Source of the DNA: CAWGXG01 sp963826505
Lineage (GTDB): Bacteria; Chloroflexota; Anaerolineae; Aggregatilineales; Aggregatilineaceae
Length of the DNA stretch: 64,000 nt
Reading direction: 5' to 3'
Assembly: GCA_963826505.1 (NCBI GenBank)
Contig: CAWGXG010000008.1
Span: forward strand, 1,674,001-1,738,000
The first letter of the stretch is position 1; each line of letters begins with the position of its first letter. This document shows, piece by piece, positions 1 through 9,074 of this stretch. A program made the translations under genes and the position numbers. The notes beneath the pieces are model-generated. The model had not been told where the DNA came from, did not search any database, and saw only the letters and a list, made by a program, of their open reading frames with translations.

Positions 1-470
1 AGAATGATCTCCTCATCGTCTTGCAGCAGATGCAGCGCGAGACACTGCCAGCCTTTTGGGATGCGCGTGCGGCGGTGCACGGTGAAGCGCCAGGCGTTGA
101 CGTTCACCGTCTTGTCCCACGCGATATGCGCGACATGCGACGGATTAAACCGCCGGTCATCGAGAACCAGTTCCTCATCACTCAAGGAGGCCCTACGGCG
201 ACTCGGCAACTGACGCTTCAGCCAGCGCTCGATGAGCATGCCGCCCCCCACGAATACCACAATATCGATGGGCAGCATAATACAGACTGTGTTAAGGCCC
301 TCCGGCGCGACCTGTTCCAGCAGGTTCATCCCGGTCAAGTGCATGCCGATCACCAGGCCGATCGTCAAGATTGGCACTAAGAACCGGATTCCGAAATGTT
401 CAGAATCAACCGTTATGGATCGTCCTTCAAGGCCAGGCACGCCGCCCGCTTCAAAATCGTGAGTCGTCAT
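1..470 (-). CDS. Two-TM membrane protein, C-terminus cut by window edge
   Basis: An open minus-strand frame runs from an ATG at 470 off the left edge, giving at least 156 residues without a stop. A GGAG about 10 bases before the ATG supports the start. Two hydrophobic segments are visible, near residues 34-47 (FLVPILTIGLVIG) and about 68-85 (VCIMLPIDIVVFVGG). They are followed by a soluble, basic region with RRTRIPKGW. I do not recognise the family. It would be an inner-membrane protein with a cytoplasmic C-terminal domain. It lies downstream of the response regulator on the same strand (about 48 bases away), so the two may be co-transcribed. Open frames on the plus strand over this region look like shadows. 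Confidence 0.6.
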   Translation of the reverse strand, partial: MTTHDFEAGGVPGLEGRSITVDSEHFGIRFLVPILTIGLVIGMHLTGMNLLEQVAPEGLNTVCIMLPIDIVVFVGGGMLIERWLKRQLPSRRRASLSDEELVLDDRRFNPSHVAHIAWDKTVNVNAWRFTVHRRTRIPKGWQCLALHLLQDDEEII

Positions 471-518
471 CCGTGCAATACTCCAAAGTTTTCGGTGCCC
501 ACGCGCACTGCGGGGGGA

Positions 519-941
519 CTATTCAAATAGCGATGCAATGTCGGGCGACGGCGGCTCCCACAGCTCGATGCCACCCAACATACGCTCGACGGCACGCCTC
601 AGGCGTACAGCGTCGAACGGTTTAGTCAGGTACAGATCGCGCGAACTCTGCTCAAAGATATGTTGACGTTCGGGCGCTTCGGGCAAGACCGTGATCATCA
701 CAATCGGCGTGTCGACCAGTACGGCGTCAGCCCGTATAGTGTCATACACTTCCCACCCGCTAACCCCCGGCATCATGATATCCAGAATTACCACGTCGGG
801 TCGGGCATGTCGGATCAAGGCCAGGCCCTCGACCCCATCGCGCGCGGCCAGCACTTGGATATCCGGATGTCGGAGCACAATTGCCAGCAGATTGCCTATT
901 TCACGGTGATCATCCACCGTCACAATGGTATAACTCATCAT
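519..941 (-). CDS. Single-domain response regulator (CheY-like receiver)
   Basis: This 140-residue protein is a receiver domain with no output domain. The conserved receiver residues are in place: acidic pair D10/D11, phosphoacceptor D54 in LDIMMPG, T84 on beta 4 and K107 in YLTKPF. After about residue 125 there is only a short tail. It would take a phosphoryl group from a histidine kinase and act through protein contact. No histidine kinase is adjacent; the nearest related piece is an H-box fragment at 35.4 kb and a GAF sensor at the right edge. Codons 1 and 2 are both Met, so the start may be either. The receiver assignment is secure; its partner and output are unknown. Confidence 0.9.
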   Translation of the reverse strand: MMSYTIVTVDDHREIGNLLAIVLRHPDIQVLAARDGVEGLALIRHARPDVVILDIMMPGVSGWEVYDTIRADAVLVDTPIVMITVLPEAPERQHIFEQSSRDLYLTKPFDAVRLRRAVERMLGGIELWEPPSPDIASLFE

Positions 942-1167
942 CCGCCCCTGTTCACTTATCCTGGCCCTATCGCGATGATGGTAGTTGGTGATCGCATTTC
1001 TTGCGTAAAGGATAACACGGTTTGCGCGTTCGCGGGATTACCTCCGCGCCAATCTGGGTATCGTGTCCGAACATCACCTACCACTGGCCAGTCGTCGGCA
1101 CACAAGCCATACCCGACTCAACTATATTACTTTGCTCATTAAACCACATTTTTCACGACCTTAAACC

Positions 1168-1195
1168 TTGCCATTCTGCCCCATTCGTGTAAAAT
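1168..1195 (+). promoter_or_regulatory. Putative sigma-70 promoter for the PAP2-family gene
   Basis: TTGCCA at 1168-1173 and TAAAAT at 1190-1195 are separated by 16 bases, about 100 bases before the ATG at 1298. This is the only signal I see in the 356-base gene-free stretch 942-1297. The match is by eye, without transcript evidence. Confidence 0.4.
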
Positions 1196-1297
1196 GAAAG
1201 ATTGTTAACTGTTGACTTCTGGCATCTCCGGCGTCTTTTGTCGCATCCGATCGCATCCTAGCAAGTCCGGGTGAGCCACACAGGAGACTTCTACGTT

Positions 1298-2239
1298 ATG
1301 ACGCACAGTATGAAGCGCTTTTCTGGGACGACCAAACAGGCGCTCCTCTATCAGTTCGCAATTCTGGTCGTCGTCGGGATAGGGCTGGAAATCCTGGGGT
1401 GGCTTAGCCCATCACAGGAAGTCGCCCTGCTGTTCATCGCCGTGTGGGCTACCATGAACCCCAAAGTGCGGGCGTTCCTGATCGATTTTGCGCCCCTGGT
1501 GTTGCTGGTGCTCACATATGACATGTTGCGTGGTTATGCCGACGAGTTCACAGCGTCGCGCATCCACGTGCGCGACTTGATCGACACGGAACAGTCCATC
1601 TTTGGTACTGTCCCGGCTTATTATCTGCAGCAGCATCTGTGGAACCAGCCATACACGCCGATTCTCGACGCGTTCACCAACTTCTTTTACCTGTCACACT
1701 TTCTATCGCCCCTGCTGGTCTCTGTGCTGCTGTGGCGGCACGACCGGTCCAAATATTGGGCGTTCGCGTGGGGGCTGGTCGCGCTGTCCTATGCCGCGTT
1801 TGCAACCTACCTGATCTTCCCGGCGGCCCCGCCCTGGTGGGCCACTCGCTACGGCTATCTGCTCGATCAGCCGGTGTCGCTGTCCCATTTCGCGATCTCA
1901 GCAGACCAGGTTGCACGCGCGGCCAACCCGGTGGCGGCGATGCCCTCGTTGCACACAGCCTACCCTACCTATTTCGCTCTCGTCGCGATCTCGGTCTGGG
2001 GACGCAAAGCGCTAGGGGTGATCGCGCTGCCCATCTCGGTCGCGTTCTCGACTTACTATCTCGGGCACCACTGGGTCATCGACTCGATGGTCGGCGTAGC
2101 CTATGCGTCCGTCGCTTTTGGGACCGTGTTCCTGTACCTGAAGCACCGTCACATCACGATGGAGTGGCTGGGGCAACTCACTCACACAAGCCCCAATACC
2201 GCTCACACTCAACAAACTCACCGTGGACACAGGGCGTAG
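1298..2239 (+). CDS. PAP2-superfamily / inositolphosphotransferase-like membrane enzyme
   Basis: The frame is open from a GTG at 1271, but AGGAGA at 1282-1287 sits 10 bases before an ATG at 1298, so I start there (313 residues). The protein is polytopic, with about six hydrophobic segments. It carries the PAP2 motifs in the form used by inositol-phosphorylceramide synthases and related lipid phosphotransferases: NPVAAMPSLHTAYP (PSxH) and YYLGHHWVIDSMVG (GHHWxxD), preceded by FPAAPPWW. These residues form the phospho-His catalytic centre. It would act at the membrane on a lipid phosphate, either hydrolysing it or transferring a phospho-headgroup. Substrate cannot be told from sequence. A rho-independent terminator follows at once. 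It looks monocistronic. Confidence 0.8.
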   Translation: MTHSMKRFSGTTKQALLYQFAILVVVGIGLEILGWLSPSQEVALLFIAVWATMNPKVRAFLIDFAPLVLLVLTYDMLRGYADEFTASRIHVRDLIDTEQSIFGTVPAYYLQQHLWNQPYTPILDAFTNFFYLSHFLSPLLVSVLLWRHDRSKYWAFAWGLVALSYAAFATYLIFPAAPPWWATRYGYLLDQPVSLSHFAISADQVARAANPVAAMPSLHTAYPTYFALVAISVWGRKALGVIALPISVAFSTYYLGHHWVIDSMVGVAYASVAFGTVFLYLKHRHITMEWLGQLTHTSPNTAHTQQTHRGHRA

Positions 2240-2277
2240 GACTGCTCCGCCCGTAGTCTCTGAAACTAAATTAAATA

Positions 2278-2318
2278 AGGGCCGCTGAATCCAGTGCGAT
2301 CAGCGGCCCTCACTTTTA
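2278..2318 (+). terminator. Rho-independent terminator after the PAP2-family gene
   Basis: An 11-base perfect stem (AGGGCCGCTGA at 2278-2288 with TCAGCGGCCCT at 2300-2310) closes an 11-base loop and is followed by a short T-rich run. It separates the converging PAP2-family gene and ABC permease gene. Confidence 0.8.
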
Positions 2319-2340
2319 TGTCGGCATCATTCGGTCCCGA

Positions 2341-3705
2341 CTACCCGCGCAGCAGGCGCGGCAGATCGCGCATGCGGGGCATGTGGCCCATCAGCAGCGT
2401 GTTGACGCGGAACAGCCGCGCGGAAAACCAGATCGCCCCGGCGATACCCAGCAGCAGCAAGATCATGCTGACCGCGAGCTGCACAAGCGGCACATCCGTC
2501 ACTGCCAGCCGCATGATCATCGAGAGCGGCGCCGTAATCGGGATCATCGAGAAGACGACGGCAAATGTCCCGTTGGGGTCAGTCGTGAAGATAGTGATGA
2601 AGAACATCGGGATCATGGCGGGCAGCGTGACCACCGTGACGAAATTCTGACTCTCACGCATGGTAGTGCTCACCGCCCCTATCCCCGCCATCAGGCTGCC
2701 GAACAGCAGGAATCCGAGCACGAAATAAACCGCGAGCATGGCTAACAGCCCCGGACTTACGCTGACATCGCCTAACGCCGTGGAGAGGGAGCCCGCCTGG
2801 CTGATGATGACGACAAACGCGCCGGCGATAGTCGCCACTTGCAGCAACGAAAGCACGCCCATCGCCAGGATCTTGCCAAGCAGCAGCGCTAGCGGTCGCA
2901 CCGAGGACAGCATGATCTCGATGATGCGCGATTCCTTCTCTTGCACTACGCTTTGCATCAGGTAACCGCCACCCCAAAACACGGTCATCATGAGCATCAG
3001 CCCAAAGCCGTAGACCAGCAGAAAATCGCGACTCTCATTGGTCTGCTGCGTCGCGCCCGTCTCCGTGATGGTGTGCTCCATCACGAAGGCCGGATCGCGC
3101 AGTCGCAGATAGAGTGCTGCGTACTGCTGGGCGTCGACGTTGTAGAGCAGGCTGCGCAGCATGTAATCGTGCAGCAGCGTTTCGGTGTTGCTCACCTCGA
3201 TGTTGAACCCGTTCACATAGACCGACACATCACCGGTGGCGTAGAAATCGGACTCGAAGACATACAGAGCGTCGATGGCGTTGTTATTGAGCGCGGTCTT
3301 GCCTTGCTCGAACGTCTTGAAGTTCAGCACGTTGTCACGCTGGCAGTACGGCGAGCTGATGCGCTTAATCGTCTGATCGCGCGTGGCCGTCAGGTTGACA
3401 TCAGAGCCAATGGCGTTGATCTCCTCCTGAGAGGGCGTGCAGTAGACGACAGGATAGGTTCCCGGCGCCGGAAACAAGTGTTGCGGTGTCAGGTCCACGT
3501 AGCCGATCGTCTGGCTCGCCTTGTTGACGTCTGACACAGGAGTTGACTGTTTGGAAGAGCTGCTGTTGGTCACGTCTTTGATCGCGCGGTAGCCGAAGAA
3601 GCCCGCGAGCGCCAACACTGGCAGCACGAACGTCACAAACAGATAGGCCTTGCGGCGGAATTGCTGCCGCACTTCGTATTGAAACACATCCAGCCAGTGA
3701 GTCAT
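2341..3705 (-). CDS. ABC-2 type exporter permease (NatB-like), second subunit
   Basis: A membrane subunit with one N-terminal TM helix (about residues 20-40), a large extracytoplasmic domain of roughly 190 residues, and a C-terminal block of five or six TM helices. The sequence VVQEKESRIIEIMLSS before TM3 is the conserved ABC-2/NatB loop. I start at the ATG at 3705, which overlaps the TGA of the upstream permease in an ATGA arrangement and gives 454 residues. An in-frame ATG four codons earlier (3717) is possible. With the neighbouring permease and ATPase it forms a heteromeric exporter of the sodium or drug extrusion type. The substrate is unknown. Confidence 0.85.
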   Translation of the reverse strand: MTHWLDVFQYEVRQQFRRKAYLFVTFVLPVLALAGFFGYRAIKDVTNSSSSKQSTPVSDVNKASQTIGYVDLTPQHLFPAPGTYPVVYCTPSQEEINAIGSDVNLTATRDQTIKRISSPYCQRDNVLNFKTFEQGKTALNNNAIDALYVFESDFYATGDVSVYVNGFNIEVSNTETLLHDYMLRSLLYNVDAQQYAALYLRLRDPAFVMEHTITETGATQQTNESRDFLLVYGFGLMLMMTVFWGGGYLMQSVVQEKESRIIEIMLSSVRPLALLLGKILAMGVLSLLQVATIAGAFVVIISQAGSLSTALGDVSVSPGLLAMLAVYFVLGFLLFGSLMAGIGAVSTTMRESQNFVTVVTLPAMIPMFFITIFTTDPNGTFAVVFSMIPITAPLSMIMRLAVTDVPLVQLAVSMILLLLGIAGAIWFSARLFRVNTLLMGHMPRMRDLPRLLRG

Positions 3706-5090
3706 CGGTGCAACCATTCATCCAGAAGAGAGAGCAGCGGTCCCCTAAACTTCGAGCGGCGACGCGTGCGGGACGCGGACTGATTCCCGTATTCGGTCGA
3801 AGCGGTAGTCAGTGTCATACGGCCCTCGCGCAGCGCAACCAACAGCGTGCGCGGAGTCAACGGCTTGCCATACATCAGCATGCCCAGCCGGAAGACTTTC
3901 GTCGCCAGCCACATCACGGCCAACACCGACACCAGTTGGATCGCGACGCTGAGCGCGATTTGCCAGGCAGGCAGCGTCGTCAACCCCATGCGCAGAATCA
4001 GACCGACCGCCGCCGTCAGCGGGAAGAACGTAAAGAACACGGGCAGCGCGCCATTCGGGTTGCCGAAGATGACGCCTATCAGCGCGATCGGCAGAACCGA
4101 AATCAACACCAACACCCCCGCGATCTGGCGACTCTCGGCCTCGGCGGTGACTGCCGCGCCGATGCCCAGCATAATCGCAGAGAACAGGAAGAAGTTGATG
4201 AAGAACATCACCACGATCAGCGCCACATCACCGGGCTGGAAGCGCGCACCCGACAGAAACGATTGGGCGTCCTTGTTGCTGGCTGCGATCACAACCCCGG
4301 CCAGCGCCCACAACCCCACTTGAGTCAGTGCCAACGCACCAAGCCCTAACAGCTTGCCCCACAACAGTTCCGCCGGGCGCAGGCTGGTGGCCAGAATCTC
4401 CATCAGGCGGTTCTCCTTCTCCTCGACGACTCCGCTCATCAAGAATTGGGCCGTCGTGTTGGTCGCCATGAAGTAGACCATGACGAAGATGAACGGCAGC
4501 AGCAGCCGTCCCGCCAACGCCGCATCGCTCAATGCCTTGCCCGTGTCCAGATCGCGGATTGTGTAGTTGGGCTTGTCAAGGCGCTGCACCGGCACCGGCA
4601 GCACGGACGCCTGCGCGGAAATCTGGTCACGCATGAAGGTGTCGATGTGGTCTTGCAGCTTCTTCGGCATATTCTTGCGCGTGTAGACATCCACGCGCCC
4701 AGTGACGACGTAGTTGCTGCCGATCACGAAATACGCGTCCAGATTGCCATCGACCAACTGCTGGCGTGCATAATCTTCCAAGGCATTGTAGTAGTCGCCG
4801 ATGGTCTGGCCCCGGCTCGTCTTGACGGGTTGTTCCAGCGTCGGATCGATTATCTGCACATACCCATCAGGGTTTGGCGCATCCGGGCTGACGATCTCGG
4901 CGCGGTCGATATAACCGACGCGCTGAAACTTGCTGAGGTCCTCTTCCTGGTTGACCGTGATCCGGAAAATCACGAACATCGCCACGAAAGAGATCAGCGG
5001 GACGCCGAAAGCCGTAAACAAGAAGGCCGGGCGTCTGAAATTGAACAGGTACTCGCGTTGGAGCACCAGTCTGATCTTGGTCCACGCCAT
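3702..5090 (-). CDS. ABC-2 type exporter permease (NatB-like), first subunit
   Basis: A 462-residue permease with the same plan as the next gene: TM1 near residues 22-45, a long soluble extracytoplasmic domain, then a multi-TM block. The loop VVEEKENRLMEILATS is diagnostic of the ABC-2/NatB family. It starts 5 bases after the ATPase gene ends and overlaps the next permease by 4 bases (ATGA), so the three genes form a translationally coupled operon. The two permeases are paralogous but clearly diverged, which suggests a heterodimer. A basic tail of about 40 residues follows the last helix. Confidence 0.85.
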   Translation of the reverse strand: MAWTKIRLVLQREYLFNFRRPAFLFTAFGVPLISFVAMFVIFRITVNQEEDLSKFQRVGYIDRAEIVSPDAPNPDGYVQIIDPTLEQPVKTSRGQTIGDYYNALEDYARQQLVDGNLDAYFVIGSNYVVTGRVDVYTRKNMPKKLQDHIDTFMRDQISAQASVLPVPVQRLDKPNYTIRDLDTGKALSDAALAGRLLLPFIFVMVYFMATNTTAQFLMSGVVEEKENRLMEILATSLRPAELLWGKLLGLGALALTQVGLWALAGVVIAASNKDAQSFLSGARFQPGDVALIVVMFFINFFLFSAIMLGIGAAVTAEAESRQIAGVLVLISVLPIALIGVIFGNPNGALPVFFTFFPLTAAVGLILRMGLTTLPAWQIALSVAIQLVSVLAVMWLATKVFRLGMLMYGKPLTPRTLLVALREGRMTLTTASTEYGNQSASRTRRRSKFRGPLLSLLDEWLHR

Positions 5091-5095
5091 AACAG

Positions 5096-6037
5096 CTATC
5101 CCCCGTTCTGGCCGTTACTGCGACCGGCCCCCGCCACCTGGATGAAGATTTCGTCCAGTCGCGGCACGGCCAGCTCGAAGCGCCGGACATGGTAGTCGAC
5201 TCCGGCGGCCATCTCAGACATCACTTCATCGGGCGTCACGCGTGCGGCCAGCCGCAGCAGCACTTCACGGCCATTCTCGCCCGGCTCAACGGCGGACACA
5301 CCGCCCAGCGCCGCCCAATCACCCTCGCCCTCCACCACGACGGCATTCGTGGCGAAGCGTTGGCGGACTTCCTGCACGTCGCCATAGAGCACGGATTTGC
5401 CCTTGTCGACCATCAGCAGGCGGTTGGCCATCTCTTCGATCTGCTGCATCTGGTGGGTGGACATCACGATCGAGACGCCATCGCGGTTCATCTCATACAG
5501 CAAATCCTTGATCAGCCGCGTGTTGACCGGATCCAACCCAGAAAACGGCTCGTCAATGATGACCAAATCAGGCTTGTGCAGCAGGGTGGCTATCAACTGG
5601 ACTTTCTGCTGCATACCCTTGCTCAGCTCGCTGACTTTGCTGTGGATGTTTTCGCCGAGGTCGACCTGCTCCAGCAGTTCTTTGGCGCGGCGCGCCGCAT
5701 CTGGGCGCGACATCCCTTTGAGCCGTCCCAGGTAGATCAGCACTTCGAGCACAGGCACGTTGCGATACAGGCCGCGCTCCTCTGGCAGATAACCAATGCG
5801 TTCTTTGGTGGCGTCGCTAATCGGCGCGCCCAGCACTTCGATCCGGCCCGTGTCCGGCTTGAGGATGTCAAGTATCATACGGATCGTCGTCGTCTTGCCG
5901 GCGCCGTTCGGCCCTAGCATCGCGAAGATCTCGCCACGCCGGACCTCAAACGATAGATCATTCACCGCGACGAAATCGCCGTAGCTCTTGGTCACATTCT
6001 GCACGGCAATCGCGCGGGAAGCGCTCGAAACACTCAT
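5096..6037 (-). CDS. ABC transporter ATP-binding protein of the NatA type
   Basis: A complete 313-residue ATPase. Walker A is GPNGAGKTTT, the signature is LSKGMQQK, Walker B is LVIIDEP and the H-loop is STHQ. A C-terminal region of about 80 residues after the nucleotide-binding domain resembles the DUF4162 accessory domain of NatA/multidrug ATPases. It energises the two permeases encoded directly downstream. It is the first gene of the operon. The 279 bases upstream to the divergent beta-mannosidase gene must hold both promoters, but I could not single one out. Confidence 0.93.
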   Translation of the reverse strand: MSVSSASRAIAVQNVTKSYGDFVAVNDLSFEVRRGEIFAMLGPNGAGKTTTIRMILDILKPDTGRIEVLGAPISDATKERIGYLPEERGLYRNVPVLEVLIYLGRLKGMSRPDAARRAKELLEQVDLGENIHSKVSELSKGMQQKVQLIATLLHKPDLVIIDEPFSGLDPVNTRLIKDLLYEMNRDGVSIVMSTHQMQQIEEMANRLLMVDKGKSVLYGDVQEVRQRFATNAVVVEGEGDWAALGGVSAVEPGENGREVLLRLAARVTPDEVMSEMAAGVDYHVRRFELAVPRLDEIFIQVAGAGRSNGQNGG

Positions 6038-6316
6038 GGGAAACCCCTTTCTTTCCTGCTCGACTGTAGGAGCATACGTCGGGGAACGAAATCTAAAAGA
6101 TAATACGCTGCAAGAGCCCGTATTGTACCGGATTCCAACCCAAAATGGCGCGTCGTCAGGTGGATTTCAGGCTGGTGTCAGACTCTGGCCCCCGTACGAG
6201 AGAAAAAGCGTTTTCGCGGGTCATGTGGAATTTTGTCGCGTGGCAGTCGATAATTAGAATGACGCAATAACCGCACTGAAACCAACAGGCAACCCATCCC
6301 GACCCAAGGAGACATC

Positions 6317-8884
6317 ATGTCCAATGCAACTCCTGCCCGCTCATCGCAGTGGCTGACCACGCCCTGGCACCTATCCGATTTCGCTCCCGGCGACGGCGTT
6401 GCCGCGGGGGCGCACACACCCGCGCTAGATGATTCCGGCTGGTTGGCGGTAGCTGTGCCTGGCGACGTACACCGCACGCTAATCGCTGCCGGACGCATAG
6501 CTGACCCCTTCTATGATCTTAACGAAAACGACTGCGCCTGGGTGGAGGAGCGCGAATGGTGGTATCGCCTGACCTTTGATGGTCCCGCCCAACCACCCCA
6601 CCCCGGCGATCGGACGCGGCTGGTCTTCCACGGGCTGGACACCTTCGCAACCGTATGGCTGAACGGTGAGGTGATCGGCCAGCACGAAAACATGTTCCGC
6701 CCTGCGGTGTTCGACGTCACTGACGACCTGATCCCCGGCGCGCCCAACACACTGGCGCTGCGCTTCGATCCGCCGCTGGACCGGGTCCGCGCCCTGACGG
6801 AACAATTCGGTGAGTTCCAATCGTGGGGGCCGCACACGGAGTCGCGCCTGTTGATGCGCAAAGCGCAGTTTGGCTATGGCTGGGATTGGGGGCCGCGTTT
6901 GCCCACGGTGGGCATCTGGCGACCGGTGGAACTGCGCCGTGAACGGCTTGCCGTGCTGGACGGCGTGCAGTTCTCGACGGTGGCGATCGATCGCGAGGCC
7001 GGGCGAGCCATCGTTCGCGTGCGGGTGGAGGCAGACCGCTTCGCCACTGATCGCCCGCTAGAAGCCGACATCCGCTTGACGCCGCCCGATGGCCGCCCGG
7101 CGCTGACGGCCCACGTGACTCTCGACGGCGAGGGCGCCCGCGTCAGCGGAAGTGCCTATCTTACGGTAGGCGATCCCAGGCTGTGGTGGACGCACGATCT
7201 CGGCGACCCGGCGCTGCACACGCTGACCGTCTCTCTGTCAGAATACGGTCAACCGCTAGACGTCGATCAGCAGCATGTCGGCATTCGCACTATCGCGCTC
7301 GACCAATCGCCCGATCCGGACGAGCCGGGAACGCGCTTCTTCCGCTTTGTGTTGAACGGCGTGCCGATCTTCGCACGCGGCGCGGACTGGATTCCGGCGG
7401 ATTCTTTCGTGGGAGCCATCGCGCCCGAGCATTACGCCGATCTGCTGAGCGCCGCGCGTGACGCCAACATGACGATGCTGCGTATCTGGGGCGGCGGCAT
7501 CTACGAGCACGACGTGTTTTACGAAACCTGTGACCGACTGGGGATTCTGGTCTGGCAGGATTTCATGTTCGCCTGCGCCGCCTACCCGGAGCATATCCCG
7601 GCCTTCAATGCCGAAGTCGCCGCCGAAGCGCGCTACCAGGTGCGCCGCCTGCGCAGCCATCCGTGCATGGCGTTGTGGTGTGGCAATAACGAGAACCAGT
7701 GGGGGCACGACACAGCGCACTGGTCGGACGTGGGCGCGTATGTGCCGGGCGCGCTGTTCTACGACGAGGTGCTGCCGGGCGCCGTGGCCGAACATGATGG
7801 GAGCGTCCCCTACTGGCCGGGCAGCCCCTATGGCGGCAACGATCACAACAGCATGGAAGACGGCGATCGTCATAACTGGGATGTCTGGCACGGGGGATCG
7901 CCGCGCCGTTTCGGCGAGAAACCGCGGAACGGACAGGGTCCGGACGCCGTCTCGTACCGGCGCTACGCCGATGATCTGGGGCGCTTCATCAGCGAGTTTG
8001 GCATGCACGCCGCGCCCGTATTCGAGACGCTGCGCCGCAATATCCCGGCGGATCAACTCACGCATCACAGCCCATCGATGGACCATCACAACAAGGATAA
8101 CCCTAAGAACAAGGGCGACAACCTGATGCTGACCGTTACCGGCCTGCCGGATACGCTGGAAGACTACATCGATTTCAGCATGATCGCGCAGGCGGAAGGG
8201 TTGAAGTTCGGAATCGAGCATTTCCGCCGCCGCAAGCCCCACTGCTCCGGGACGCTGTTCTGGCAGCTCAACGACTGTTGGCCGGTCCTGAGTTGGAGCG
8301 TGATCGATTACTACGGGTTCGGCAAAGCGGGCTATTTCTATACCCGGCGCGCCTACGCCCCGGTGCTGGCCTCGTTCAAAGCGCTGGACGATGGCGGCGT
8401 GGAATTGTGGATCACCAATGACACGCTGGAGGCCGTGAACGACACTGCCAGTGTGACCCTGCGCAGCTTCGCCGGTGTGACCTTCTTGCAGGAAACGCAC
8501 CCGATCAGCGTGGGACCGAACAGCAGCGCTGCCGTCCTGCGCTGGGAAGCCGGGGCCATCGCCGCCGGGCCGAACCGTTACCTGGGCGTGCGCGCGGACA
8601 ATGACAGCTTCGCGCCGAACCGCCACTTCTTCGCGGAGATCAAGGATTTGCAGCGCGACGCGGTCACACCGCACATGTCCGTCACGCAGATCGACGATCA
8701 GACGCTGCGCGTCGATCTCAGCGCGGCGGCTTACGCCTATTTCGTGCATTTGGTCGTTCCGCACGAAGCGACCCGCTTTAGCGACAATTACTTCGATCTT
8801 GAGCCGGGCGACCAGCGCACGATCACGGTCACCAATGCAGTAGTTCCACTTGCGCCCGATATGGTGACGCTGCGTGCCCGCTAG
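6317..8884 (+). CDS. Beta-mannosidase, glycoside hydrolase family 2
   Basis: An intact 855-residue GH2 enzyme that removes terminal beta-mannose from mannans or glycan fragments. The order is an N-terminal jelly-roll sugar-binding domain (to about 190, with WEREWWYR-like aromatic residues and ENMFRPAVF), an immunoglobulin-like domain, the TIM barrel (about 310-640) and C-terminal beta domains. The acid/base lies in WCGNNENQWG (E459) and the nucleophile in ISEFGMHAAP (E560), the paired glutamates of clan A. The barrel hallmark LRIWGGGIYE is present. AAGGAG ends about 7 bases before the ATG. No signal peptide is visible, so it is probably cytoplasmic. No mannan utilisation cluster surrounds it. 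Confidence 0.92.
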   Translation: MSNATPARSSQWLTTPWHLSDFAPGDGVAAGAHTPALDDSGWLAVAVPGDVHRTLIAAGRIADPFYDLNENDCAWVEEREWWYRLTFDGPAQPPHPGDRTRLVFHGLDTFATVWLNGEVIGQHENMFRPAVFDVTDDLIPGAPNTLALRFDPPLDRVRALTEQFGEFQSWGPHTESRLLMRKAQFGYGWDWGPRLPTVGIWRPVELRRERLAVLDGVQFSTVAIDREAGRAIVRVRVEADRFATDRPLEADIRLTPPDGRPALTAHVTLDGEGARVSGSAYLTVGDPRLWWTHDLGDPALHTLTVSLSEYGQPLDVDQQHVGIRTIALDQSPDPDEPGTRFFRFVLNGVPIFARGADWIPADSFVGAIAPEHYADLLSAARDANMTMLRIWGGGIYEHDVFYETCDRLGILVWQDFMFACAAYPEHIPAFNAEVAAEARYQVRRLRSHPCMALWCGNNENQWGHDTAHWSDVGAYVPGALFYDEVLPGAVAEHDGSVPYWPGSPYGGNDHNSMEDGDRHNWDVWHGGSPRRFGEKPRNGQGPDAVSYRRYADDLGRFISEFGMHAAPVFETLRRNIPADQLTHHSPSMDHHNKDNPKNKGDNLMLTVTGLPDTLEDYIDFSMIAQAEGLKFGIEHFRRRKPHCSGTLFWQLNDCWPVLSWSVIDYYGFGKAGYFYTRRAYAPVLASFKALDDGGVELWITNDTLEAVNDTASVTLRSFAGVTFLQETHPISVGPNSSAAVLRWEAGAIAAGPNRYLGVRADNDSFAPNRHFFAEIKDLQRDAVTPHMSVTQIDDQTLRVDLSAAAYAYFVHLVVPHEATRFSDNYFDLEPGDQRTITVTNAVVPLAPDMVTLRAR

Positions 8885-8897
8885 GATCGTAATCATC

Positions 8898-8995
8898 GCC
8901 GCAAAGAGCGTGGAGAAGATCAGAGGAAACAGAGAGAGTAGAATGGTGATTTTCTGGTTCTTCTCTGCATTCTCCGCGACCTCCGCGCTGAATTC
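8898..8995. repeat. Dispersed imperfect inverted repeat, copy A
   Basis: This gene-free stretch has a purine-rich left arm (GCAAAGAGCGTGGAGAAG, CAGAGGAAACAGAGAG) and a pyrimidine-rich right arm (TTCTTCTCTGCATTCTCC, CGACCTCCGCG) that can pair imperfectly. Its wording resembles the repeats at 10.13-10.23 kb and 35.21-35.38 kb. It separates the beta-mannosidase gene from the exported hydrolase gene. It is the most degenerate of the three copies. Confidence 0.5.
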
Positions 8996-9074
8996 CCTTT
9001 TTTCAATCCGGCGCGGGGAGTTTACAATCCACATAGAATCGGACTTCGATCTCGCTTCGACTGGAGTTACTCTC

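Noticed and set aside
660..1142. 160-codon plus-strand frame over the response regulator
   Set aside because: Overlaps the receiver gene antisense and continues into the promoter region; no domain seen.
8874..9074. Longer N-terminus for the exported hydrolase
   Set aside because: The extension translates the repeat and lacks an RBS; the signal peptide begins cleanly at 9075.
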